Shown here: in pieces, positions 35,937-45,856 of the stretch
Layout of the letters: every line of letters starts with the position of its first letter
How positions within the stretch are numbered: position 1 is the stretch's first letter
Source: Torymus aiolomorphi
Lineage: Eukaryota > Arthropoda > Insecta > Hymenoptera > Torymidae
DNA length: 64,000 nucleotides
Direction: 5' to 3'
NCBI GenBank assembly: GCA_036365515.1
Contig: CM070873.1
Span: forward strand, 259,629,575-259,693,574
The notes under the pieces: generated by a model
The model's database searches: none
What the model saw: only the letters and a program-made list of their open reading frames with translations
Told to the model about the DNA's origin: nothing
Program-made: the position numbers and the translations under genes

Positions 35937-37856
35937 TTAAAAGAAGGCAGGAGTCTCGTTGAACAGATCTGACAACAGCAATTTCTAGCTCTTTCAAGCC
36001 GAGTGTACGAATGTTCGGAAGTAACCGGAACGTTCACACGCACTCGAGTATACGAGTTGCGTGGATTTTTTGCTCGTTTTCGTCATGCGTATGAGTGTTC
36101 CAGCTGATAGGATAGCAGCAAGTTGCAGCTCCTTCAAGCTAGGTGTACGCATGTTCCGAAGTAACCGGAACATTCGCACACACTCGAGTTTACTAGTGGA
36201 ACCTGGTGTGTAGATTTTTGGCTCGTTTTTTTCTTGCATAGGAGTGTTCCGGCTGATGGGTACACTGGTAGAACATCGTGTATACTGTTATCGGTACACT
36301 GCAGGGCCTTTTCTACACTCAACGCTATATCAGAAGGCAACATTCTTCACGTAAAAAGTCATTTCGGAAGCTGATGAGTATCATCAGACAGATCGGATAG
36401 CAGCGTGTTGTAGCTCCTTCAAGCCGGATGCACGAATGGTCCGGAATCGCGGGAACAATCGTACGCGCTTGAGTTTGCTAGTTGACTGACATGTCTAGCC
36501 CTCAAGTTGCATATCCTGTATTTTTGGCCTTGATTTTTTGCGTCTTTTCGGGTGTAACCGGAACATTTACACGCACTCGAGCGACGCCGCCGAGAGACGC
36601 CCAAAGTGGTGGAACCTGTCGCGTGGATTTTACACTCATTTTTGTCGTGCATAAAAGTGTTCCGGCTGATCAAGAACACCCGCACGCCATTGTGTGTCTC
36701 GAGTATATAATTATCGGCATACTGTAGGTGCTTTTGTACAGTCATTGCCATATCAGAATGTGACATTATTCACGCAGAGAAATCATTCAGAAAACTCACT
36801 AGTCTTATCAGGCAGATCGGACTGCAGAGAGTTCCAGCTCCTTTAAGCTTGATATACAAATTTTTTGGAATTATAGAACCATTCGTACTCACTCAGGTTT
36901 ATTCGTCAGGCGTTATAGTTGGAAAACACCCACAACTATTGAAACCTATCACGCGAATTTTGTTGATCCATTTTAACTTGCGAAAGTCTGTATTAGCTCT
37001 GCGGGGACAGCCGCACGCTATCGTGTGTCTCAAGTATGCTGTTATAGGGTACCGGCAGGTGCTTTTGTTGTGTCTGCCATATCAGCAGGCCATATTCTTA
37101 ACGTAGAAAGCTGATGAGTATCATAAGACAGATCGGACAGCGGCCACACCTAGCTCCTTCATGCCGGATGCGCGAATGTTCCGGAATCACCGGAACATTC
37201 GCACCCGCTCGAGTTTACTAGTCGAGCGGCGTCACTGAGAGACGCGAAAGTGGTGGGACCTCACGCGTGGATTGCTTGCTCGTCTTTTTCTTGCGTAAGA
37301 GTGTTCCGGCTGATGGCGAACACCCGCACGCTATCGTGTGCGTCGCGTATACTGTTATCGATGCACTGCAGGTGCTTTTGTAAAGTCATTGCCATATCAG
37401 AAAGCGACATTCCTCACGTAGTAACGTCATTTCGAAAGCTGATGATTATCATCAGACAGATCGGACAGCAGTGAGTTGTAACTGCTTCAAGCCGGATGCA
37501 CGAATGTTCCGGAATAACCGGAACATTCGTACGCGCTCGAGTTTACTAGACAAGTGTCGTTACCGAGACTCGCCCACAAATTGCACATCCTGTATTTGTG
37601 GAGTGGATTTCTTGCCTCTTTTTCACTTGCGTTAAAATGTTTCAGCTGATCGGGAACAACTATACAGTCTTTACCGTATGGGACGGTGAGATTCTTCACG
37701 TATTAGAGACATTCCGAAATCCCACGAGTCTCGTTGGAGAGATCGGACAGCAGTAATTTCTAACTCATTCAAGAAGGGTGTACGAATGTTTCGGAGTCAC
37801 CGGAATATTCGCACACACTCGAGTTTATTTATCAGGCATCGTAGCTCAAGAACGTC
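35937..37856. repeat. second tandem array, ~280-330-bp diverged units
   Basis: Six to seven diverged units share the core GAATGTTCCGGAATNACCGG followed by AACATTCGCACNC(G/A)CTCGAGTTTACTAG, seen near 36012, 36152, 36428, 36550, 36860, 37178, 37507 and 37789. Other shared parts are TCAGACAGATCGGACAGCA, GTGTTCCGGCTGAT, ATCGTGTGTC and CCATATCAGAA. The core is an imperfect palindrome around CCGGAATNACCGG. Units vary by deletions. The minus-strand frames here (for example 36419-36766) recur because the units recur and are not supported as genes. Confidence 0.85.
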
Positions 37857-38520
37857 CATTTTTTTTTTTTTTTTTATAACTCCGTGTTTATTTACAATCT
37901 GTCTTGTTGACATTAAGTAAATCGTATACAATTATATACAGTAACATGAAAGTATTAGACCCACTGGTTAATACTTTTATAAATCCTATAGAAATAAGCT
38001 TTTATACAAGGACAAAATGTATGGCAATATAATGATATGATATTATATGTACAACATTATGCAATTATATTAATAGTTTTACATTTTTCAGCCGAATTGA
38101 TCTAGTCTATATCAATATAATAAAAAAAATCATGAGTCTCTATCCGTTTGCACATAAAACTGTTTTTCCCTTCTTCCCACTTCACAACTTCCCAACTTTC
38201 ATGTTCAAAATTTTCTTAAAGTTATGACTATGATATGCACTTTCGTTCTATCAATTATATATTTTATTTACATAGACAACTAGATTGGTTTCTTCACTCA
38301 GGCCATAACACACTTGCTAACAAAGTTTTTTCCAGGTTTTAGTTAAGTTTTTATTTCAGATTCTGCGGGGGTGATTATAAACAAGGGCAATCTGACTGCC
38401 ATAAATATTAATTATTTTAATTTAATTTTTAAGACTGTAAGACCGATAGAAAAATTCTTATCAGTTGATAGTAAATTGCAGTCGACATAAGTAATATTTT
38501 TAACGAATAACACACTTATT
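37857..38520. other. AT-rich spacer with poly(T) run
   Basis: A run of 18-19 T residues at about 37859-37876 starts right after the second array. It could be the poly(A) tail of a retroposed sequence on the minus strand, but no body could be identified. The rest is AT-rich. The THAP-like reading frame of the next element begins near its right end. Confidence 0.5.
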
Positions 38521-41190
38521 GATTTGGATTCCAAACAACTGGAAAACAAACGACTTTGCAGTGACCATTTTACTGCTGACGATTTTGTAATCGGTTCTGG
38601 TATGAAAAAACTAAAAAATATAGCTATACCTATTCGAAAGGCTTCACTTATTGATTCGAATGATTCCGACGAAGTTGAGGAACATGATTGGCTCCAAAAT
38701 TGATCTTCCTCCTACTACCTGTCAAGAGATATCAGCTATTGATTTAAAAAATCCTTTTTTAACAGAAAGTATTTATAACATGCCGCAAACCTTTAATGCA
38801 ATTGATTTAGAAACTTCTTGTTTAATAGAAACTAGTTATAACATGCCACAAAGCTTTGATGCAAAAGAGCCATCTTGTTCAGGAATGCAAAGCAAATTGA
38901 ATTTTGATTGTGACTACCGACAAATCCACAAATGCTGGTGATAAAACTAAAACTTATGAAACTTCACTTCAAAAATTGCAAGATGAAATTAAGAATTTAA
39001 AACGACAGTTAAACCAAAAACATAAACAATGTAAAAAAGCACAACATGCGACTAAACAAGCGAATGCAAAAAGTGTAACATATGAACAAAAAACTGTTAA
39101 ACTTTCTAAAGATATTCAAAATAGAAATAAAAAAATTAAGAATCTTAAGCGTAAAATTGAAAAATCTAAGGAAGCAGTTTCTTTTTATGATGATTATTTA
39201 AAGCTTAATGCTAACGTATTAAATTTTTTTTAAATGCAAATGAATCATAACAAACGGAGAAAGTTATCCAATGAGGAAAAATAAGTTTGCTATTAATTTA
39301 TTTTATAAGTCTCCAAAAGCTTATTGTTATTTGCGTGACCAAAAGAAGTTTGCTTTTCCGTGTATTAGTTTAATAAGTCGATGGATTAACGAACTTGCTT
39401 TTTTGAATCCCGGAAATAACACTAAGTTATTAGAATTATTGAAAATAAAATCAAGTACAATGACTCAAAAAGAACGCGAGTGTGTATTAATGTGGGATGA
39501 AATGAGTATAAAATCGTATTTAGATTACAACCCAAAAAAAGATTTGATTGAAGGTTACACTGATATGGGAAAACATGGTCGCAATAAAAATCATGGTAAT
39601 CATGTTTTAGTTTTTATGTTACGAGGTAGGCACAATGATTGGAGACAGCCTATTTGCTACTATATTCCCCATAACAGTGTAAATGGAAAATTATTGCATA
39701 AAATCATATTAGATGTTATAGATTACGTTGAAGACGCCGGTTTTATATTAAAAACAATGGTATGCGATCAAGGATCGCCAAATCAATCGGCCATAAAAAA
39801 ATTGGGTATAACAAAAACTGAGCCATTTATTGAACGACATAATCGTAAAATTTTCTTTAACTTTGATGCTCCCCATTTACTTAAATGCCTGCGTAACACT
39901 TTTCGTAAACGTCAATTTGAAATAAATGAGAAATCCGTTTCATGGGACGCGATTCGGGCATTAAGAAATTGTGAAAAAGATCTACCAACTAAATCTGCCC
40001 CTAAACTAACAGACAGACATCTAGATCCAAATTCTTTTCAACTAATGAACGTTAGTCTTGCCGCTCAAATTTTTAGTAAAAGTGTTTCCTCAGCTTTACT
40101 AGCAGGTGCGCTCGCCCCAGAGCAACCTTTAATTCATCCTGATTGTATAGAAACAAAAAATTTTATTAAAAAAGTAAACGACCTTTTTGATTGTTTAAAT
40201 AGTAGAAGTTCTCGAGATGGTAATCCTTTGCGTCGTTCTTTATCAAAATTAAATCCTCAAGTAGTACAGTATTTGAAAGTCCTTGATTTGGATCGAAACG
40301 TGGAAATGCGTAGATAAAAACGGTAATCCCCCATCCTTTGACGGTTTTTATTTGATGGTTAATAGTATACCCATATTACAATATATCCCATTTTACAATG
40401 GGAAGATATGGCAGCAAATAATGGAGTGTATTTGTTAACGACGCGTTTAAATTAAGATCCATTAGAAAATTTATTCTTTCTTTTAAGAAGTCATTCTGGT
40501 CACAATCAAAATCCAACCGCAATGCAAGTAAGGCATAATTTGCAGTATAGCATTACTGCAAATTTAACGTATTTATCCAAATTAACAAATTGCGAACCTG
40601 ATGGAACAGTAGCGTTACTAGCAATTTGTATGAAAAGTAAAAATATTGAATTACAAGAATCGTTAGAAAACCGAACCAATTCTGTGCACGCGTTTGATGA
40701 AAACATTAATGCGGATTGTATTAATAGTAATTCCCTTGCAAAAGGCAACAGTATCATCGAAGTAAATGCAAGTAGTCAAAATGATAAATTAGCTAACGAT
40801 GATATTAAAGACGCTTACAGTGAAATTTCGTTCGATGGAGTAAATGAATCTGTTTATTTCGATGAAAATGAAGATACTTTTGTAGAAAATATGTCTGATT
40901 GAGACACAGTTATAGGTGATGATGATGATGAATTTCAAGAAGTATCTGATTAAATGAAAGGAGTGAGAATTTGAGTAATACAGCTAGGAGTTGTTTATCA
41001 GAAAATTATGACAAATTGAATAGTGTATTGTCAAATTCACATAATTGACAAGATTCGTCTACTCCTTTACGGGGAGCAATGAAGTATGTTGCTGGATATG
41101 TCGCGATGAAATGTATCTCAAAATTTAAGGGGGTGTCAAACTCAATTTTTACCGACCGAGCAAAAAATATATTGTTTTTAATAGAAAAAA
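38521..41190 (+). pseudogene. THAP/P-element-type transposase, broken
   Basis: The frame before 38700 holds the C-terminal half of a THAP zinc finger (NKRLCSDHFTADDF, LKNIAIP). A Lys-rich coiled-coil segment follows at 38904-39233, then the catalytic body at 39271-40317 (348 aa). The body has the P-transposase landmarks VLMWDEMSIK, MVCDQGSPNQSA and FNFDAPHLLKCLRN. A C-terminal part is found at 40450-40902 (DPLENLFSFLRSHSGHNQN, TAMQVRHNLQYS), and a last piece near 41070-41140 (AMKYVAGYVAMKC). At least four frame breaks or stops separate these pieces, and the THAP N-terminus and the element's inverted repeats were not found. In intact relatives the THAP domain binds DNA and the RNase H-like core cuts it. 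Confidence 0.85.
39271..40317 (+). pseudogene. catalytic body of the P-type transposase
   Basis: This is the longest open stretch of the THAP/P-like gene (348 aa). Acidic residues placed like the P-transposase catalytic set are visible in WDEMS (about residue 76), CDQGS (about residue 167) and FDAPH (about residue 200). The frame ends at 40317 where related proteins continue into the C-terminal domain, here found out of frame from about 40320. The ATG at 39271 is internal to the ancestral gene. The body shows few internal disruptions compared with its surroundings. Confidence 0.8.
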
Positions 41191-41210
41191 AAATATAACG
41201 ATATATGAAA

Positions 41211-41408
41211 AATAATGAGTGCATTGCCCTCCGTAATTACATTATTAATCATTCTGCAAAATGCCAAGTCAATATTCAAAAGCGTCTAAGAATGGCATTT
41301 GAACGAAAATTTCGTTCAAATGCCATTCTCAGATGCCTTAAAATATCGACGTGAAACTTTGCAGAATGATTCATAATGTCATTACGGAGGGCAATGCACT
41401 CATGATTA
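41211..41408. mobile_element. hairpin MITE, ~198 bp
   Basis: The two halves are near-complementary over the full length (AATGAGTGCATTGCCCTCCG pairs with CGGAGGGCAATGCACTCAT). The centre at 41290-41328 is a perfect 39-bp palindrome around AACGAAAATTTCGTT. It abuts the decayed end of the P-type transposase gene. No coding capacity. Confidence 0.85.
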
Positions 41409-41454
41409 TGCATAATATTATAAAAAAAAATAGATTATTGTACCATATGGGTAA

Positions 41455-41730
41455 TATGTAGCATCGCGAGATTCGCGAGTCGGCGACGGCAGCGACGGCA
41501 GCGGCCAGCGGCGCGGCCTTGCCCGTGTGTGTACGCGCATGCGCTGCTGGCTGCAGCACAGCTGAGCTGTCCATCGCCGATGCCTGGGCCTAGGCCCTCC
41601 GGGAGGCGGTCCCGTGTTGCCGCCACCACCTTCGCCGCCACCTTCGCCACCTGTGCCCTCCTCTATCCATTGATGCTTATCGACGTGTCATCAGGCCGAT
41701 GCGTCGTTTGACGACTTGACGTTTGAGTTT
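41455..41730. other. short GC/CpG-rich island
   Basis: A sharp change to GC-rich sequence with many CG dinucleotides (CGGCGACGGCAGCGACGGCA, GCCGCCACC repeats) is embedded in AT-rich DNA. Frames on both strands are open because of composition and show no recognisable protein. It could be a captured promoter/CpG island fragment, a non-LTR 3' end or a GC-rich repeat. Function unknown. Confidence 0.5.
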
Positions 41731-41734
41731 AGTC

Positions 41735-41935
41735 GGCACTCTGGTATATTACTATTGAATTTCAATGAAAAAGTTTGTTATTACAAGATTACAATTACTG
41801 GAAAGCAACACAGTTTAGAATAGTTTATATCGCACCTTCTGCCGTTTATATTTAAAAAATTTATCTCAACTAATAAGTATAAACATCTGTTCTTACTTTT
41901 TGTAGCAGTACGATTACTATTTGACGCAGCCCTAC
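41735..41935. other. AT-rich spacer, nothing recognised
   Basis: No repeat, hairpin or coding motif was found in this short stretch between the CpG-rich island and the CATATG-rich inverted repeat. Confidence 0.4.
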
Positions 41936-41939
41936 TGAA

Positions 41940-42145
41940 AAAAAATCATATGATTTATCATATAATTTATCATATAATTTATCATATGATTTGTCATATG
42001 ATAAATCATGAGATATTTTCGAGAAAATCATCTTATAATTTGTCATATGATAAATCATATGACAAATCATATGGTAAATCATGTGATAAATCACATGACA
42101 AATAACATGTCCCATCAAATAATAAATCTAATAATTTATAGTATA
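41940..42145. repeat. left copy of an inverted CATATG-rich repeat
   Basis: Iterated short palindromes (TCATATGATTTATCATATAA and variants) are followed by AATAACATGTCCCATCAAAT. The segment 42008-42138 is the reverse complement of 48757-48873, so the pair flanks about 6.6 kb of nested insertions. The pair may be the ends of one large, heavily interrupted element or two separate copies. A small hairpin (GGCCGGAAATTGGATTTCCG) follows at 42158-42182. Confidence 0.75.
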
Positions 42146-42184
42146 TTACGATACGTGGGCCGGAAATTGGATTTCCGGTCCAAG

Positions 42185-42586
42185 TATTGTACACTATTTT
42201 TCTTACTCCCCGGCCAAAAGTACGTTCTATAATTGTTAAATAATTAATAAAATTGCGTTGTCGTTTGCTAGCTGTGTTTGAGTGTTAGTTTTTCTTTCGG
42301 CCCGCTCGATAGTAATATGCCTCTCTCGGCCGCTTTGGGTAGCTCGGTCGATATTACCGACTGTTTTTTCTTTCGACCCGGCGTGGAGAGCTGGTTTTTT
42401 GGGCGTCTGCTACTTTCGCTGTTGCAGAGATGGTATGATGCCCGCCCGACATTTGCAAGACCGAGGCGAAGCCGATGAACACATTCATTAAAAAAAGAAA
42501 GAAATAAGGTGATCAAATAAGTACGTTAAAGTTTGATTAACTAACTCTTTTTTCTCTTCACCCGTGCACTTTCCTCTGTCTATTTC
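42185..42586. other. spacer with a possible retroelement tail
   Basis: No gene is recognised. The stretch 42280-42480 is moderately GC-rich and ends in AAAAAAAGAAAGAAATAAGG near 42488, which resembles the degenerate A-rich tail of a non-LTR 3' end on the plus strand. Frames on both strands here have no recognisable motif. Confidence 0.4.
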
Positions 42587-42742
42587 GTACACCCAATGGA
42601 CATTGATTCGTGTCGAACGTGCCCGTTAGTGACCGTCACGCATAACCTTTTAAACGTTAACATACATAAGAAATGAGAAAACAATTGAAAAGGTTATGCA
42701 TGACGGTCACTAACGACACGAATCAATGTCCATTGGGTGTAC
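42587..42742. mobile_element. hairpin MITE, ~156 bp
   Basis: GTACACCCAATGGACATTGA at the left pairs with its complement at the right end. Further in, TTAGTGACCGTC(A)... pairs with ...GACGGTCACTAA, with a ~40-bp loop. One half carries a small insertion (GAACGTGCCC). Non-coding. Confidence 0.85.
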
Positions 42743-42900
42743 GTGTCTAACCTTCACACCGCACAAACATCTTTTCCTCGGACGCTCTCGTCCGCACGTT
42801 TACGTAATTGTTTCTACACGACTCGTAAGTACGTGTAGAAAACAAGAGAAAAAACAATGACCACGATCAAACAACACCACTTTTTATTTCAACTAACTCT
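42743..42900. other. spacer between hairpin elements
   Basis: No gene is seen. A short imperfect inverted repeat around TTGTTTCTACACGACTCGT and TACGTGTAGAAAACAA (about 42807-42848) is present. The end, AACTAACTCTT, matches sequence at 42538-42549. Confidence 0.5.
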
Positions 42901-43022
42901 TCCCGGTTGAGAAGGTCTGATAAAAACTAATAAAAATTTGAAGAATCGGGTGCAAAAACCACTTAGGTGATTAGGTATCTGCACCCTTTTTATCTGGTTT
43001 TATCAGACCTTTTCAACCGGGT
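42901..43022. mobile_element. hairpin MITE, ~122 bp
   Basis: CCCGGTTGAGAAGGTCTGAT at the left pairs with ATCAGACCTTTTCAACCGGG at the right. The flanks AACTAACTCTT and TTTTTTCTC-TCACCCGTGC also occur uninterrupted at 42538-42566. That segment acts as an empty-site paralogue and supports insertion of this hairpin. Confidence 0.75.
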
Positions 43023-43059
43023 TTTTTCTCGTCACCCGTGCGCATGAGACTTAGGGAAG

Positions 43060-43304
43060 GGCCACATATGTGAATACGCTTGCGTACGAATCCGCATAGC
43101 GCAGTGGAGTCACTAGGAAAACTTTGTAATGCCAACTTTGCAGAAAAGTCACTATGGTTTCGTGAGGAACTTCTATTGTTGAGAGGGTTCACGAAGTCAT
43201 ACTGACTTTCCTGTACAGTTGGCACTAGCGGGTTTCGCTTAGGCTGTCTAGTAATTCCGCTGCGCCGTACGCATTCATGCGCAAGCGTATTCACATATGT
43301 GGCC
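43060..43304. mobile_element. hairpin MITE, ~245 bp
   Basis: GGCCACATATGTGAATACGC at the left end is complementary to the right end (...TATTCACATATGTGGCC), with more imperfect pairing inside (GCGCAGTGGA / TCCGCTGCGC). It is non-coding; the frame 43013-43441 is a by-product. Confidence 0.8.
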
Positions 43305-43540
43305 AAAGCCACAGTGAATCCACATTGCGTGCTGTGCTTCGTGTGCCGTGCGATTTGTGCCGTACCATAAAGAAGTTGTTGTTCGACATCTACAAAGTTT
43401 ATTGGCACAGGGTAAAGTGGAATAGACCTACACTTTGTCAAAGGTTATGTGCAATGAAATCGGAGCAGAGTGGCTGTCTGTTCTCTCTCTTTCTGCATTA
43501 CTCTAATTATAATTATAATTAAATTAAATTATTGGTGCAA
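43305..43540. other. unassigned sequence right of the 245-bp hairpin
   Basis: An open frame covers most of it on the plus strand, but no motif is recognised and no initiation context supports it. It may be a fragment of an unidentified repeat. Confidence 0.4.
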
Positions 43541-43559
43541 GAAAAAAAAGTATCTTTGA

Positions 43560-44015
43560 ATGGAATTTCCTTTGATGGATTAATAAATATTTTGCAAGTA
43601 TTCAAGGCCCACCTGGAATTGATAAAACAACAACTTTAATCATCGATTTCGCAAAAAGGAAAAATAATTCAAATTAAAAAAAAAATAATTTATATATAAT
43701 GTAAAATATTTGACAGGTTTATCAGCTGATAACATTGTACTTAGTGCGTCTTGCTGATACCTTTGAGGCTTGGTCGTCCTACAAGAATTGCTAAAAGAGC
43801 ACTGCAATATTCTGTAGATACTTATTTAAAAAGAGATGATGGTTTTACTATTATGAAGGATATAAAAATCAATAAAAAATGTTGCATCAAATATTAGTAA
43901 TCCAGGAGCAAGGTATGCCTACAAAGAAATTATACATGAAGGAAAAAGATGTGGTTCTCTTATAGAAGAAATGAAAATAATGGTGTCAACGCATTATGAA
44001 ATAGCAGCTAGGTAA
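43560..44015 (+). pseudogene. fragment of an IGHMBP2/UPF1-like SF1 helicase gene
   Basis: A degraded Walker A region reads IQGPPGIDKTTTLIIDF (about 43600-43650); the usual GPPGTGKT has lost GT and gained ID. After an intron-like gap ending TTTGACAG, DNIVL is followed by RLGRPTRIAKRALQYSVD and YLKRDDGFTIMKDI. A final stretch, YAYKEIIHEGKRCGSLIEE, ends at AGCTAG|GTAAAC, which looks like a splice donor. Together these match the ATP-binding region of SMUBP2/IGHMBP2-type helicases. The signs of splice sites suggest a copied genomic piece rather than a processed transcript. Frameshifts near 43745 and 43880 make it a pseudogene. Identification comes from motif similarity only. Confidence 0.65.
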
Positions 44016-44151
44016 ACAAGGTTCGCTCGTGCGAAAAGTCGAATGCGGTAAAAATCACCTTACGCACCAGTGTCGTACCGTATTTTATACCACGAGAGCC
44101 GAATAATCATATTAAAGTTATGATTTTGATGTTAGAGTGGTGTAAAAATGA

Positions 44152-44299
44152 TTTCTATTATATGTTTTAAAATAAATCCTTAAACAAAATTAATTTATTT
44201 AACGCAGATATGGCGAAAAATTTTCAGTCCCCATTGTAAAGGGGCTATCAAAAACAAGGCAAGCCTTGTAATTCGGACTCTTCGTAGAGTCATTTGAAC
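44152..44299. repeat. left arm of a foldback element split by retrotransposons
   Basis: Positions 44152-44299 are complementary to 48035-48178 (shared landmarks ACGCAGATATGGCGAAAAAT, CATTGTAAAGGGGCTATC and AAGGCAAGCCTTGTAATTCG). Together with 47825-48034 they form one ~500-bp foldback element. Its left arm is separated from the rest by two non-LTR insertions at TCATTTGAAC. Confidence 0.8.
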
Positions 44300-45846
44300 T
44301 AGGATAGGTTAGGAGGGGGGGGGGGCTGCCTTCGCCGCCACCAGTGAGGTTCGCCACTAGGCTTGCGCCCTGTCTCGACTTTCTCCCTCTCTTTGCTTTA
44401 AGAGAAATGAAGATGGCCGAGCAACCTCTCCTTTAGGGAATGGGAGGTTGGATGTTTAGGTGCTAGGAGTTGGTGTGCATCGTTCCGTAGGAACGTTATC
44501 ACACGGTCGGAAAGGATAGGGACATGGCGGTATGAACAGGACGTTGGTGGGAAAAACCTCGTGAGAGGAAAAAACCCACTTGTAGAGTACCTGAAAAGAA
44601 AGGTTATTAGATGTGTATGAGAGGGGTGAAGGGAATAAGCAGGTTTGAAGGGGGGATTATTCTCCTGGATCCTGGAACTGCAGGGTGTTGTTGTTACCTG
44701 AAAGAAATTAAAATATATTATTGTCATTTATTTATATCTAGAAAGTCTTTGGGTCTTCTATGCTTATCGCGTGGTTCATAATCGTAATTACCGAGGGCTT
44801 TAATTAGTTCGTGAGGTGATTTCTTAGATTTTGTATAAAATGCTTTACCGGCTTTTAAGACGAAGTCTTTTATTGATTCTATACCTAATTCTTCATGAAT
44901 TCGCGAGACTCTAGTATAGCGCGGCGCGTTGGTTATTATTAAGACTCGGTTTTGGATAAGTTGTATTTTATTAAGGTTACTCGGCGTGGTGCCTCCCCAG
45001 ATGGTTGACGCGTATGTAATTATTGGACGAATTAACATTTTATATATTATTATGCCATTGTCGACGCTTAACGAGGAGTGATTTCTGAGGAGTGGCATTA
45101 ATCGAGCAATGGCTCCCGAAGCGTTGTTTTTAACATTTGTTGTGTGTACGTGGTATTTTAGTCTACGATCGAGTGTAACTCCTAGATATTTAGCGTGAGA
45201 TTTCCATTCAATTTTTGTGTCTCCGAAGCGAGGTGGTTCAAGGGAATCGAAGTTAGTTAGCTTCCAACCGAATAGGATTGCTTCTGATTTACTCGCGTTT
45301 ATTTTAACTCGCCATTTAGCGCACCACTCTTTAATAAGAGTAAGAGCTTTATTTAATTCAGTTACAATTTTAGCGCTGCTTTTTGAGGATGTATAGAGAA
45401 CGGTATCGTCCGCGTATACTCCTATGTTTACTCCGGGTGTTGTGGGCATGTCGTTAATGTTTAAATTAAAAATTGTGGGGCCGATTAAGCTGCCTTGGGG
45501 GACACCTGCTTTTATTTCGCGTTCTGTTGAGAAAGTGTTATCTAGTTTTACTGTGAATGACCGATTTTTTAAATACGAGTTTAGGAAAAATATCATCCAT
45601 TTTGGAAATTTAAGTTCAATTAATTTTCTAAGTAGACCGTTTATCCAGACGCTGTCGAAAGCTTTTTCTACATCTAATAGCGCAGCTCCGGTGTTATGCT
45701 TCCAATTAAATTTTTGTGTTACATATTTCATGATTCTAAGAATTTGATGCTGTGTTGAATGGCCTTCGCGAAAACCGAATTGTTCTTTTCTTATTAGGTT
45801 ATTATTTTTTATAAATTTATTGAAGTGGTAAATTTATTGAAGTGTG
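44300..45846 (-). mobile_element. 5'-truncated jockey-type non-LTR element (copy 2)
   Basis: The minus-strand body contains RT and a 3' untranslated part that ends at 44300. TCATTTGAAC lies directly at both ends (44290-44299 and 45847-45856) and is the likely target duplication. The 3' region shares landmarks with copy 1 (ACCAGTGAGGT, GGAAAAACCTCG, AAAAACCCA), so both belong to one family. The 5' end starts within the RT domain. Confidence 0.8.
44724..45846 (-). pseudogene. reverse transcriptase, C-terminal two-thirds, jockey-type
   Basis: The open frame 44724-45731 (335 aa) carries RT motif A (ALLDVEKAFDSVW), motif B (GVPQGSLIGPTIFNLNIND), motif C (IGVYADDTVLYT) and thumb-region landmarks (YLGVTLDRRL). 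It ends with a long C-terminal region to DFLDINK. Upstream in the same frame, sequence coding FGFREGHSTQ continues to about 45790. The methionine at 45731 is therefore internal and the gene is 5'-truncated by the insertion process. The catalytic YADD is intact. No RNase H follows, which fits the jockey clade. Confidence 0.85.
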
Positions 45847-45856
45847 TCATTTGAAC

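Noticed and set aside
35994..37699. Minus-strand frames with repeated CSGY.GT.VH segments
   Set aside because: They are readings of the ~300-bp tandem units; the similarity between frames follows the DNA repeat, with frameshifts between units.
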